Shown here: positions 7,996 through 16,399 of the stretch, in pieces | How positions within the stretch are numbered: position 1 is the first letter of the stretch | How the letters are laid out: each line of letters begins with the position of its first letter | Assembly: GCA_913057165.1 (NCBI GenBank) | Contig: CAJXNS010000009.1 | Location: 1 to 45,655, forward strand | Reading direction: 5' to 3' | DNA: 45,655 nucleotides | DNA from: an uncultured Trueperaceae bacterium | GTDB taxonomy: Bacteria > Deinococcota > Deinococci > Deinococcales > Trueperaceae | The notes under the pieces: model-generated | The model's input: the letters and a program-made list of their open reading frames with translations, nothing else | Databases searched by the model: none | What the model was told of the DNA's origin: nothing | Program-made: the position numbers and the translations under genes

Positions 7996-8760
7996 TTACG
8001 CCGGTGCGTCTTCCACGAACGCCGTAAGCGTCCCAATACCGTCCACCTCCACGCGAATCTCATCACCGACCGCCAGCGGACCAACCCCTTCGGGTGTGCC
8101 GGTCAGGACGACGTCGCCAGGCTCCAGTGTCATGAACTGGCTGATGTAGGAAAGGACGTGCGGCACATCAAAAATCATTTGGCTGGTGGGCGCATCCTGG
8201 CGCGTGTCACCGTTGATGGCTGTGGTCACACGGGTTTCGCTGGGCTCTAAGTCCGTTTCGATCCATGGGCCGATCGGCATGAACCGGTCCGCACTCTTTC
8301 CGCGCGTCCACTGCAGATCTTGGCGTTGCTTATCGCGCGCGGTGATATCAATCGCGCAGGTGTAACCAAGGACGTGACCGAGGGCATCTTCTGGCGTGAC
8401 ACGGCGCATGGTTTTGGCGATCACGACGGCCATTTCGCCCTCAAACTGGAGATTCTCGGTCCATGCTGGGTACGGCACGCCTTCACCAGGATTGGAGACG
8501 GTATTGGGCGCCTTGAGGAACAAGCCAGGCTCGGTCGGAAGGTTGCTGGCATCGCCGCCCATCTCGACGACATGATCGGCGTAGTTCTTACCGACACAGA
8601 CGATGGTCCGCGGTTCGCAGGGCGCGAGTAAGCGTACGTCGCTGAGCGGTTGCACCTCACCTGTACGGCGGCCCATGATGGATGCGAGCCGGTGCACATT
8701 GCCGCCCTCGAGGTCGCCCCAGTAAATCCCGCTGTAGGTTTCGTAGCGAATGCGTTTCAT
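7996..8760 (-). CDS. Fumarylacetoacetate hydrolase-family protein
   Basis: A 254-residue FAH-fold protein with the short N-terminal region and C-terminal catalytic domain of the bacterial hydrolase/decarboxylase/isomerase group. Visible landmarks: IVCVGKNYADHVVEMG, FLKAPNTV, the metal-binding ExE at residues 107-109 (FEGEM), the third metal ligand Asp in CAIDITARD (about 138), and TGTPEGVGPL near the end. Members act on oxaloacetate, acylpyruvates or catechol-pathway intermediates; substrate specificity is not readable. The ATG at 8760 has a strong GGAGGG four bases upstream. It lies 21 bp after ABC-F and 73 bp before dxs. Confidence 0.92.
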   Translation of the reverse strand: MKRIRYETYSGIYWGDLEGGNVHRLASIMGRRTGEVQPLSDVRLLAPCEPRTIVCVGKNYADHVVEMGGDASNLPTEPGLFLKAPNTVSNPGEGVPYPAWTENLQFEGEMAVVIAKTMRRVTPEDALGHVLGYTCAIDITARDKQRQDLQWTRGKSADRFMPIGPWIETDLEPSETRVTTAINGDTRQDAPTSQMIFDVPHVLSYISQFMTLEPGDVVLTGTPEGVGPLAVGDEIRVEVDGIGTLTAFVEDAPA

Positions 8761-8781
8761 GTTGCCCTCCTGATCGCCGCT

Positions 8782-10710
8782 TTAGCGCGGACGTTGTTTG
8801 GCTTGGCGTTTGGCTGCCACGGCGCGCTCGAGTGACTCGCCGTGCGCGAGTAGTTCATCCATCTTGGCTTCAAGGGCCACGCGTTGCCGGCCAGCTTCAG
8901 CCAAACGGTCTGCGTCCCATGCCTGCGGACTTGCGAGCGTCTCGTCTACCGATTCTAAACGTTCGGTAGCAACTTCCAACTCGTTGTGCACGGCTGCCAG
9001 GTCCTGCTCGGCCTGCCAGAGCGAAAGGTTTGGGTGTGGGTCGCCCGCATCATCGTTTATTGGCGGCTCGGTGACCGGCTGGCCGGTCTCGACAGTAGCG
9101 GTGACCTGACGGGTGGCTTCGCCTTGCATCAGCCTGTCCAGCCCAAGGCTGACGTCGGTCGTGTCGTGCAGCTGAGCGTTTGACAGAACCAGCAACCGGT
9201 CGCAGGTCGCCTCTAAAAACGCCCGGTCGTGCGACACGAGTAGCACCGCTCCGTCAAACGCGCCGACAGCCAGTTCAAGTTCTTGGATCATTTCGACGTC
9301 CAGGTGGTTCGTGGGTTCGTCGAGCACGAGCACGTCGTGGCGTCCGAGCGTCAGGCTGAGGAGTGCGAGGCGGGTGCGCTCACCGCCGGACAGCTGTGAA
9401 ATGGCGGTGTCGTGCCGTTCGATGGGGAAACGAAACGTGGCGAGGGCGTTGTGGGCTTCGCGCGGTCCGACGAGCGGTTCGACCGTGGCGAAGAGTGACC
9501 GGTCTTCCGGCCAGCCGTGTAACTGCTGGTCTAAGTAACCCACGCGAACGTCCGGGTGCCACACGACCTGGTTTGTGGTTGCGTAGCTGGCTGGGTCGAC
9601 GAGGCGTCTGAGGAGCGAGGTCTTCCCCGCTCCGTTCGGGCCGACAATGCCGATTTTTTCGCCTTGCGTGATTTGAAACGACGCGTCGCGGATGAGGGTT
9701 TGATCATCCACCGTGACGTTGAGGCCTTCGACTTGCACGGGAATGGTGGGGTTGCTGCCCACCTGAAAGCGAAACGAGGGCGCCTCATCATCGATGTCGG
9801 TGACGTCCTGCTGCATCGCGCGGGTGCGCTCAGCACGCCGCTCCATCGCCTTGGCGCGCCGCATGAGCTTGGCGTTCTGTCCGGCCCACTTGCGCATCTG
9901 CCTGGCGGCACCCGCAACGCGCGCTTCTTCTTTGCGCAAGTTTGCTTGCGTGCGACGTTCGATCTCCATGCGGGTTCTGACCCGCTCGGCTACGTCACCC
10001 GGTCGGCCGCGCGCCACCTCGACCCCCGGTTCAAGCAGCCAAACCGTGCGGTTGGCGACTGCATCTAAGAACACACGGTCGTGGCTCACCAGGACGACCG
10101 CGCCGGTGTAACGTCGCAGCCGGCCTTCAAGCCAGCTGCGCATGCGCAGGTCTAGGTGGTTGGTGGGTTCGTCGAGCAGCATGACGGTCGGCCTGCGCAT
10201 GAGGGTCAAGGCAAGCTCAAGCCGGACGCGTTCTCCGCCGCTTAGGGTGACCGCAGGACGGTCTAACCAGCCGGCGAGACCGAGGGCGTGAAGCGTGGCG
10301 TCACGCTCGGCCCGGCGTTCCATCCCGCCGAGTGCCGCATGCTGGTCTTTGAGTGCTTCCCATTGCCGGTAACGATCGGGAGCGTCCAAACCTTGCACCT
10401 CTAAGTCCCGCATCTTGGCTTCGAGGTCGGTGACGTCTTGGTACGCCTCTTCGGTCAGGTCGAGGACGGTCTTCTGCCGGTCGCTTGGTAGCTGCTGGAC
10501 GGTGGAGATCACCGCATCCCGGTGCCGCCAGCGGGTTCCCTGGTCGGGGTCTAGCGCGCCCGCGAGCAAGCGTAAGAGGGTCGACTTACCAGAGCCGTTC
10601 CGGCCCATGACCGCCACGCGGGCGCCGGCCTCAATGTTGAGGCTTAAGCCGGTGAAGAGTGGCCTTCCAGCGGCGGCGTGATGGATGTCGGTCAGGGTGA
10701 TCAGGCTCAT
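8782..10710 (-). CDS. ABC-F family ATPase (two nucleotide-binding domains)
   Basis: A 642-residue soluble protein with two ABC domains and no membrane segment. First domain: Walker A GRNGSGKST, signature LSGGERVRLELAL, Walker B VMLLDEPTNHLDL. Second: Walker A GPNGAGKTS, signature LSGGERTRLALL, Walker B VLVLDEPTNHLDV. The basic helical linker (about 235-310, rich in RR and KR) and the C-terminal acidic coiled coil from about 560 are typical of ABC-F translation factors (Uup/EttA/YdiF group), which act at the ribosomal E site. Start ATG 10710; a -10-like TAACGT is nine bases upstream and no Shine-Dalgarno is evident. Whether it gives antibiotic protection or is a housekeeping factor cannot be told. 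Confidence 0.93.
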   Translation of the reverse strand: MSLITLTDIHHAAAGRPLFTGLSLNIEAGARVAVMGRNGSGKSTLLRLLAGALDPDQGTRWRHRDAVISTVQQLPSDRQKTVLDLTEEAYQDVTDLEAKMRDLEVQGLDAPDRYRQWEALKDQHAALGGMERRAERDATLHALGLAGWLDRPAVTLSGGERVRLELALTLMRRPTVMLLDEPTNHLDLRMRSWLEGRLRRYTGAVVLVSHDRVFLDAVANRTVWLLEPGVEVARGRPGDVAERVRTRMEIERRTQANLRKEEARVAGAARQMRKWAGQNAKLMRRAKAMERRAERTRAMQQDVTDIDDEAPSFRFQVGSNPTIPVQVEGLNVTVDDQTLIRDASFQITQGEKIGIVGPNGAGKTSLLRRLVDPASYATTNQVVWHPDVRVGYLDQQLHGWPEDRSLFATVEPLVGPREAHNALATFRFPIERHDTAISQLSGGERTRLALLSLTLGRHDVLVLDEPTNHLDVEMIQELELAVGAFDGAVLLVSHDRAFLEATCDRLLVLSNAQLHDTTDVSLGLDRLMQGEATRQVTATVETGQPVTEPPINDDAGDPHPNLSLWQAEQDLAAVHNELEVATERLESVDETLASPQAWDADRLAEAGRQRVALEAKMDELLAHGESLERAVAAKRQAKQRPR

Positions 10711-10729
10711 GCGGTGGTGACGTTACAGC

Positions 10730-10767
10730 AAAAAGGTGGACGCCGGCACGTCCGGCCGGCGTCCACC
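10730..10767 (-). terminator. Intrinsic terminator after the MalK-type ATPase
   Basis: On the minus strand GGTGGACGCCGG pairs perfectly with CCGGCGTCCACC over 12 bp (10767-10735) and is followed by TTTTT. It separates the MalK-type gene from the ABC-F gene. Confidence 0.93.
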
Positions 10768-10782
10768 TGGATGGGGCGTGAT

Positions 10783-11880
10783 TTACGCGAAGCGGAGGTT
10801 CTGCTCGCCGTCCATATCGAAGGCGTGCAGGTAATCCAGGTCGCAAAGGAGCTCGATGGTGTCGCCCGCCTGCACGTTGGCGTGCGGATCGACGCGCGCC
10901 ACGACATTCTGGTCGCCGCCGACGGACGCGATGATGTGCGTCTCGGCACCTAGCGGCTCAACCACTTCAACGGTGGCTTTCACGACGTTGTCGTTTTCTT
11001 CGATGTTGGTGTAGCCCTTAAGTCCGAAGTTTTCGGGACGCACACCGACGTACACTTGCTTGCCTTCGTACGCCTGTAGTTTTTGGGCCAGTTCCCCTTG
11101 CGGCTTGATGTCGAAGTTGGCGCTGCGAATGCGGCCGCCTTCAATCCCGCCAACCATGAAGTTCATGGCGGGCGAACCGATGAAGCCGGCGACGAACTTG
11201 TTGACCGGCTTGTCGTACAGGTTGATGGGGCTGTCCACCTGCTGAATCAGGCCGTCTTTCATGACCACAATGCGCGTACCCATCGTCATGGCTTCCACCT
11301 GGTCGTGCGTGACGTAGATCGTGGTCACACCCAGGCGGCGGTGCAGCTTGCTGATGCTGGCGCGCATTTCGACGCGGAGTTTGGCGTCGAGGTTGGAGAG
11401 CGGTTCGTCCATGAGGAACACTTGCGGTTCACGCACGATGGCGCGACCGAGGGCCACACGCTGACGCTGACCGCCTGACAGTTCGCGAGGACGGCGCTCA
11501 AGGAGGTGCCCGATCTGCAGGATGTCCGCGGCTTCTTGCACGCGACGTTCAATTTCGTCTTTCGGGGTTTTCCTGAGCCGCAGACCGAACGACATGTTTT
11601 GCTTGACGTTCATGTGCGGGTACAGCGCATAGTTTTGGAACACCATGGCGATATCGCGGTCTTTTGGGGGGATGTCGTTGACGACGCGGTCGCCGATTTT
11701 CAAGGTGCCTTCGGAGATCTCTTCAAGCCCGGCGACCATGCGAAGGGTCGTGGTTTTGCCGCAGCCCGAAGGGCCGACAAACACCATGAATTCTTCGTCT
11801 TTGATTTCCAGGTTGAAATCTTGAACGGCGGTGACATCACCAAAGCGCTTATACACGTGTTCCAGCGTGACTTCGGACAC
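10783..11880 (-). CDS. Sugar ABC transporter ATPase, MalK/UgpC/MsmK type
   Basis: A 365-residue protein. Walker A GPSGCGKTTT, Q-loop VFQNYALYPHMNV, signature LSGGQRQRVALGRAIVR, Walker B FLMDEPLSNLDAKLR and switch His THDQVEAM are all present, followed by the TOBE/OB regulatory domain (GSPAMNFM, VYVGVRPENFGL) that marks the carbohydrate-import CUT1 subfamily. The start is GTG at 11880 with GGAGGAG just upstream. No permease or binding protein adjoins it, and an intrinsic terminator follows, so it is a one-gene unit. In several bacteria such an orphan ATPase energises many sugar importers; that shared role is the likely one here. Confidence 0.93.
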   Translation of the reverse strand: MSEVTLEHVYKRFGDVTAVQDFNLEIKDEEFMVFVGPSGCGKTTTLRMVAGLEEISEGTLKIGDRVVNDIPPKDRDIAMVFQNYALYPHMNVKQNMSFGLRLRKTPKDEIERRVQEAADILQIGHLLERRPRELSGGQRQRVALGRAIVREPQVFLMDEPLSNLDAKLRVEMRASISKLHRRLGVTTIYVTHDQVEAMTMGTRIVVMKDGLIQQVDSPINLYDKPVNKFVAGFIGSPAMNFMVGGIEGGRIRSANFDIKPQGELAQKLQAYEGKQVYVGVRPENFGLKGYTNIEENDNVVKATVEVVEPLGAETHIIASVGGDQNVVARVDPHANVQAGDTIELLCDLDYLHAFDMDGEQNLRFA

Positions 11881-11911
11881 AGCTCCTCCTTCAAACGGTT
11901 GCGTTGTCGTG

Positions 11912-11940
11912 AGATTAGCACAAGTACAACGGCATGCGAA
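11912..11940 (-). promoter_or_regulatory. Probable promoter of the MalK-type gene
   Basis: Minus strand: TTCGCA (11940-11935), 17-bp spacer, TAATCT (11917-11912), about 32 bp before the GTG start, leaving room for the strong Shine-Dalgarno. The -35 matches 4 of 6 consensus bases and abuts the tmRNA terminator. Confidence 0.55.
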
Positions 11941-11976
11941 ACGCCGGCCGTCCCGGGTGGGAAGCGGCCGGCGTTT
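11939..11976 (-). terminator. Hairpin terminator-like structure downstream of tmRNA
   Basis: AAACGCCGGCCG (11939-11950) is the perfect complement of CGGCCGGCGTTT (11965-11976). On the minus strand the stem ends in GTTTCG, six bases after the tmRNA CCA end. The U-tract is short, so efficiency is uncertain. Confidence 0.7.
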
Positions 11977-11981
11977 GGCGG

Positions 11982-12339
11982 TGGTGGAGGCGGCGGGAAT
12001 CGAACCCGCGTCCGAGACCCCCTTCGCCCGGCGTCTACGCGTGTAGTTCTCAATTCAATTGTCGGGCCTGCAGGCTGGGTGAGAACGCCCGACCCGAGGC
12101 CTTAGCTCCCTAAAGTCTCGCCTTCGGTCCGGGGGCGGTGACCGTCAGCCAGTCGGTATTGGGACGTTCGATCCGGCGAGCCACCGACGGGGCTTCCGGG
12201 GAACGCTGACTACGGGTTACGCAGCCAGAGCGTAGTTTTGGTTGCCAGTTAAGGCGTTGCAGTTTGATGACGCGGCCAACTGCGTCCGCGACGCGCAACC
12301 GGTGCGTTGGACGGGCCCCGTCGAAGCCAGGACGCCCCC
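11982..12339 (-). ncRNA. ssrA: Transfer-messenger RNA (tmRNA)
   Basis: About 358 nt. The 5' end GGGGGCG pairs with the 3' acceptor CGCCTCC (one G-U), followed by ACCA. The 5' segment has CTGGCTTCGACGGGG, and the T arm GCGGGTTCGATTCCCGC is complete. The tag frame (12246-12217) reads GGC AAC CAA AAC TAC GCT CTG GCT GCG TAA, giving GNQNYALAA after the tRNA-borne Ala. It rescues stalled ribosomes and marks the product for proteolysis. One-piece (not permuted) form. The leader between the likely promoter near 12390 and the mature 5' end contains a GCCAAGG/CCTTGGC hairpin. Confidence 0.97.
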
Positions 12340-12386
12340 AAGGTGCACCCGGGGTGTGCCAAGGCTACGCCCCTTGGCAGTCAATG

Positions 12387-12392
12387 ACTATA
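12387..12392 (-). promoter_or_regulatory. Possible -10 box for tmRNA
   Basis: TATAGT on the minus strand, 47 bp before the mature tmRNA 5' end. No good -35 is seen. The precursor would be trimmed by RNase P. Confidence 0.35.
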
Positions 12393-12438
12393 CCGCCACG
12401 CGCTGCCTTTTTGGCGTTTTATACGACCGGGTGCGTGG

Positions 12439-12444
12439 TACCGT
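12439..12444 (+). promoter_or_regulatory. Leaderless -10 box of the Bmp-type ABC gene
   Basis: TACCGT followed by exactly six bases and ATG 12451. The identical hexamer and spacing occurs before rel at 20668-20663 on the other strand. This decides for the 12451 start over the internal ATG at 12469; there is no Shine-Dalgarno for either. Confidence 0.6.
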
Positions 12445-12450
12445 CCGCGC

Positions 12451-13977
12451 ATGCATTCGGCCGTGCGGATGGACCGCATCACCAAACGTTTTCCCTTGGT
12501 GCTGGCCAACGACGACGTGACGTTTGACGTCCAGTGGGGTGAAATTCACGCCCTGATTGGCGAAAACGGGGCCGGCAAGTCCACGTTAATGAAAATCCTT
12601 TATGGCCTGCAACCGCCCGACTCGGGCTCGATCGCCATCGACGGGTCGAACGTGACGTTCAGCAACGCCAAGGACGCCATCCAGCAAGGCATCGGCATGG
12701 TCCACCAGCACTTCATGCTGGTTGAGCCGCTGTCGGTCACCGAAAACCTGATCCTCGGTAGCGAGCCAGGGAGCGCCCTATCGATCGATCGTGCGGCGGC
12801 GCGCCGTCGCACCCAGGAGCTGATTGAGCGCTTTGGGTTCGATATCGATCCCGACCAGCCGGTCGGTGAACTTCCGCTTGGCATGCAGCAGCAGGTTGAA
12901 ATCTTGAAGACGCTCTACCGAGACGCCAGAATTTTGGTGTTGGATGAACCCACCGCCGTGCTGACGCCGCAAGAAACCCGGTCGCTGTTTGCGTTCCTTA
13001 AAACCTACGCCGAGCAAGGCAACGCCGTGGTGTTCATTAGCCACAAGCTGGATGAGGTGATGGAAATTTGTGACCGCTCGAGCGTCATGCGTGACGGCCG
13101 CATGATCGGGACGGTGGAGCAGTCTGAAACGAGCACGAAAGACCTTGCGAACATGATGGTGGGCCGGGAGGTACTCCTCCGGGTTGATAAGCCTGAGGCC
13201 ACACCAGGGGACGTGAAACTTCGTGTGCACGACCTCACCTTGCGTCACCCAAGCAAACCGAAGAACGTGCTGGACCGGGTGAGCTTGGAGGTTCGTGCCG
13301 GCGAAATCTTAGGGATTGCTGGGATTGAGGGCAACGGCCAAAGCGAACTGGTGGAATGCATCGTGGGCCTTCAGCGGCAGGACGCCGGCATGGTCGAACT
13401 GTTGGGCGTTGACCAGTCGGAGCGTTCGGCGCGCGAGCGCCGCGAGGCGGGATTAAGTCACGTGCCTGAGGATCGCAACGCCCGCGGTTTGGTGGGCGAG
13501 TACGACACCGCTGCGAACAGCATTTTGGGAGATCATCACGCCGCGCCGTATGCGGGAGCGTTTGGCCTTCTAAACGAGCAGGCCATTGAGGCCCACGCGC
13601 AGGAGCTTGTGGAGGGGTATGACGTACGTCCACGCTCACTGACGGTGCTCGCGCAGGCTTACTCGGGTGGGAACGCCCAAAAACTGATCGTGGCGCGCGA
13701 GATTGAGCGTGAACCAAGCGTCTTGGTGTTGGCGCAACCGACGCGTGGTGTGGACATTGGCGCAATTGAGTTCATTCACCGGCAGATCATTAAGGCGCGC
13801 GAACGTGGCGTGGCGGTCCTGCTGGTGAGTGCCGACCTGAACGAAACGTTGTCCCTATCCGACCGGATTGCGGTGATGTACGAAGGCCGCATCATGGGTG
13901 AAATGCCTGCCGCTGAGGCGGATGTCGAAACGCTTGGGCTGATGATGGCGGGCTCGACGGGCGAGGCGGCTGCGTGA
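12451..13977 (+). CDS. Nucleoside/Bmp-type ABC transporter ATPase (duplicated domain)
   Basis: A 508-residue protein with two fused ATP-binding domains. The first has Walker [11 protein letters not shown]-loop VHQHFML, Walker [15 protein letters not shown] and FISHKLDEV. The second has the degenerate GIEGNGQSE in place of Walker A (the Lys is Gln), signature YSGGNAQK, and [14 protein letters not shown]. This pattern with [13 protein letters not shown] is typical of the YufO/NupO family that energises Bmp-type purine/nucleoside importers. The permeases and the BmpA lipoprotein that usually follow are absent here; instead a DegT-family aminotransferase overlaps by 4 bp. Substrate is therefore inferred by family only. 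Confidence 0.9.
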   Translation: MHSAVRMDRITKRFPLVLANDDVTFDVQWGEIHALIGENGAGKSTLMKILYGLQPPDSGSIAIDGSNVTFSNAKDAIQQGIGMVHQHFMLVEPLSVTENLILGSEPGSALSIDRAAARRRTQELIERFGFDIDPDQPVGELPLGMQQQVEILKTLYRDARILVLDEPTAVLTPQETRSLFAFLKTYAEQGNAVVFISHKLDEVMEICDRSSVMRDGRMIGTVEQSETSTKDLANMMVGREVLLRVDKPEATPGDVKLRVHDLTLRHPSKPKNVLDRVSLEVRAGEILGIAGIEGNGQSELVECIVGLQRQDAGMVELLGVDQSERSARERREAGLSHVPEDRNARGLVGEYDTAANSILGDHHAAPYAGAFGLLNEQAIEAHAQELVEGYDVRPRSLTVLAQAYSGGNAQKLIVAREIEREPSVLVLAQPTRGVDIGAIEFIHRQIIKARERGVAVLLVSADLNETLSLSDRIAVMYEGRIMGEMPAAEADVETLGLMMAGSTGEAAA

Positions 13978-15146
13978 CGGTGGTGCCCGCGCCGGTGCCG
14001 ATGATCGATTTGGCCCGTGAAGTGGAGCACAACCGCGTGGCGATCGAGAGTGCCATTATGCGCGCCGTTCGGTCAGGCCAGTTTGTGGGTGGCGCAGAAG
14101 TGGACGCCTTTGAGGCTGAGGTGGCTGAACGGTTGGGCGTGCGTCATGCGGTCGCCTTAAACAGCGGTACGGACGCGTTGGTGCTCGCGCTTGAGGGTCT
14201 CGGCATCGGGCCGGGTGATGAGGTGATCACCACCCCGTTTAGCTTCTTTGCGACCGTGGAGGCCATCGTTCGCGTCGGCGCCACGCCGGTCTTCGCCGAT
14301 ATCGACTTGGTCACCCTCAACTTGGATGCGCAAGCGGTGGAAGCGGCCGTCACGGAGCGCACCAAGGCGCTGCTTCCGGTGCACCTGTTCGGCCTGCCTG
14401 CGCCCATGGCGGCACTCAACCGCATTGCAAGCGACCACAACCTCAAGGTGCTTGAGGACGCCGCGCAAGCGTTCGGCGCGCGCTACGCGACGGCTGCGCC
14501 GTGCCGCGGTTGCGACGGTTCCTGCCCGCGCGACCATTGGCAAGGGCGCTGCGTCGGCGATCTTGGTGACGCTGCGGCGTTCTCCTTCTACCCCACCAAA
14601 ACACTTGGGGCGTACGGCGATGCGGGCATGGTGACCACGTCCGATGACGCGCTTGCAGAGCGCGTGCGGCGCTTGCGCAATCACGGCTCGCGGGCCGACG
14701 CGAAATACCTGCACGACATGTTCGGGCATAACTCGCGTCTGGATGCTGTGCAGGCTGCGGTGCTGCGCACCAAACTCGGTTGGCTTGAGGATTACGAGGC
14801 CCGCCGACGCCACGTGGCGGAGGGGTACCACGCCATCCTCGCCGGTGAGGCGCGGGTGACCCTGCCGCCGCTGCATCCCGACCACGTCTTCCACCAGTTC
14901 ACGATCATGCTGCCGAGCGCCGATCTGCCGCGCGTGCAGGCGGCCCTGCAGGACCAGAAGATCGCGTGCCAGCGGTTCTACCCGTTGCCGCTAAACGAAC
15001 AACCGGCGCTTGCCGGTTACGACGCCGGGGATACGCCGCACGCGCGGGAGGCTGCCCAGCGGGTGCTGTCCCTACCGATCGACCCTCTGATGGACGACGC
15101 AACTGTCGACCGGGTCGCAGCGGCGGTCCTCGCAGCTTTGGGTTAG
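13974..15146 (+). CDS. DegT/DnrJ/EryC1/StrS-family aminotransferase with a Cys-rich insertion
   Basis: A 390-residue PLP enzyme of the sugar aminotransferase family: LNSGTDAL (63-70), [21 protein letters not shown] (161-169), and the Schiff-base Lys209 in [17 protein letters not shown]. Such enzymes aminate keto-sugar nucleotides for surface glycans. GTG start at 13974 overlaps the ABC stop (GTGA). Between GARY and the usual G-x-x-VG-x-LGD segment there is an extra stretch of about 20 residues with cysteines at 177, 180, 184 and 193, a C-x2-C-x3-C-x8-C spacing, just before the active site. I do not know it as standard for the family. Ends 3 bp from convergent metX. Confidence 0.93.
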   Translation: MTVVPAPVPMIDLAREVEHNRVAIESAIMRAVRSGQFVGGAEVDAFEAEVAERLGVRHAVALNSGTDALVLALEGLGIGPGDEVITTPFSFFATVEAIVRVGATPVFADIDLVTLNLDAQAVEAAVTERTKALLPVHLFGLPAPMAALNRIASDHNLKVLEDAAQAFGARYATAAPCRGCDGSCPRDHWQGRCVGDLGDAAAFSFYPTKTLGAYGDAGMVTTSDDALAERVRRLRNHGSRADAKYLHDMFGHNSRLDAVQAAVLRTKLGWLEDYEARRRHVAEGYHAILAGEARVTLPPLHPDHVFHQFTIMLPSADLPRVQAALQDQKIACQRFYPLPLNEQPALAGYDAGDTPHAREAAQRVLSLPIDPLMDDATVDRVAAAVLAALG

Positions 15147-15149
15147 CGT

Positions 15150-16388
15150 TTAGCTTTCGAGGTCGTTTAGGAAGCGCCTGAGGCGCGCAGCAATCTGCGG
15201 AAACTCGATCAGAAAGGCATCGTGGCCGTGCGGGCTTCTGAGCACGTGGTACGTGCTGTTCGGCAGTGACTCAGCGAGGGTCTTGCTTTCGCTTTCTGGG
15301 TAGAGCACATCGCTATCGATGCCGATTACCAGCGCCGGCATGGCCATTGAAGCGAGGACGTCCCGCAAGCGACCGCGGCCGTCGGCGAGATCGAAGTCAT
15401 CCATCGCTCGGGTGAGGTACAGGTACGTGTTCGCGTCGAACCGTTTGGTGAGCTGCACGCCTTGGTACGCGAGGTACGACTGGATTTCAAACGCGACCGA
15501 AAGCATGGAACCAAGCACGCCAGGTTTGGGGGCGTCGCCCCAGTCGGCGCGAGGTTGCACCACGCGCTCACGTCCGAACTTCGACTCCAGCGAGTCGAAC
15601 GACCGGTAGGACAGCATGGCGATCGCGCGGGCCAGCCCGAGACCGGTTTCTGGTTGCGCGTCGGGAGCGTACCTTCCGTCTTTCCAGGCGGCATCGCTGA
15701 CGATGGCGCGCCGGGCGACGTCGTTGAGTCCAATCGCCCAGGCCGAATGCCGGGGCGTTGTGGCAATGGGCACCATCGAGCGAACCCATTCAGGGTAGGC
15801 GGCCGCCCACTCCAGGACCTGCATGCCGCCCATGGAACCCCCGACCACCGACGCGAACGAGGTGATCCCCAGCGACTCAGCGAGGCGCTTTTGGGCGTTG
15901 ACCATGTCACGAATGGTGAACCTGGGGAAGTCAGGACCGTACGGCTGATTCGTCTTTGGGTTGAGACTGCCGGGGCCGGTCGAGCCGTAGCAGCCACCGA
16001 GGACGTTGGTGGACAGCACGAAGTAGCGGTTGGTGTCGATCGGTTTGCCGGGCCCGATCAGGGGGTCCCACCAGCCGGGGACGTCGCCTTCGTTGTGCAC
16101 GCCTGCGGCATGCGCTGAGCCGGTCAAGGCGTGACAGATGAGGATGGCATTGCGGCCGCGGGCGTCCAGCTCACCGTACGTTTGGTACGCCACCTCGACG
16201 GTGTCAAGCTGCCCGCCGTGCTCGAAGTGAAACGGTTGGCCGGCATCCGCAATCGGGCGGCGTTGCGTTTCAACGACCCCGACGCGCCCGCCCGAACCGG
16301 ACCGGGTTCGGGCGAGCAGGGCTTCGTGATCACCCCAGGTTTCGTGCCGCAGGTGCAGCGCGGAACCGGCGTCGGGACGTTCGGACAT
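15150..16388 (-). CDS. metX: Homoserine O-acetyltransferase
   Basis: A 412-residue alpha/beta-hydrolase-fold enzyme that acylates homoserine from acetyl-CoA, the first committed step of methionine synthesis. Visible: the oxyanion region CHALTGSAHAAG, nucleophile Ser185 in GGSMGGMQVLEW, the catalytic Asp in IDSDVLYP and His in HGHDAFL. About 40 residues precede the usual family N-terminus (RTRSGSGGR region), so a later start is possible, but the ATG at 16388 has an AAGGA upstream. It follows metY by 11 bp in the same transcript, under the SAM riboswitch. Acetyl versus succinyl preference is not certain from sequence alone. Confidence 0.94.
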   Translation of the reverse strand: MSERPDAGSALHLRHETWGDHEALLARTRSGSGGRVGVVETQRRPIADAGQPFHFEHGGQLDTVEVAYQTYGELDARGRNAILICHALTGSAHAAGVHNEGDVPGWWDPLIGPGKPIDTNRYFVLSTNVLGGCYGSTGPGSLNPKTNQPYGPDFPRFTIRDMVNAQKRLAESLGITSFASVVGGSMGGMQVLEWAAAYPEWVRSMVPIATTPRHSAWAIGLNDVARRAIVSDAAWKDGRYAPDAQPETGLGLARAIAMLSYRSFDSLESKFGRERVVQPRADWGDAPKPGVLGSMLSVAFEIQSYLAYQGVQLTKRFDANTYLYLTRAMDDFDLADGRGRLRDVLASMAMPALVIGIDSDVLYPESESKTLAESLPNSTYHVLRSPHGHDAFLIEFPQIAARLRRFLNDLES

Positions 16389-16399
16389 ACTTGAGGTCC

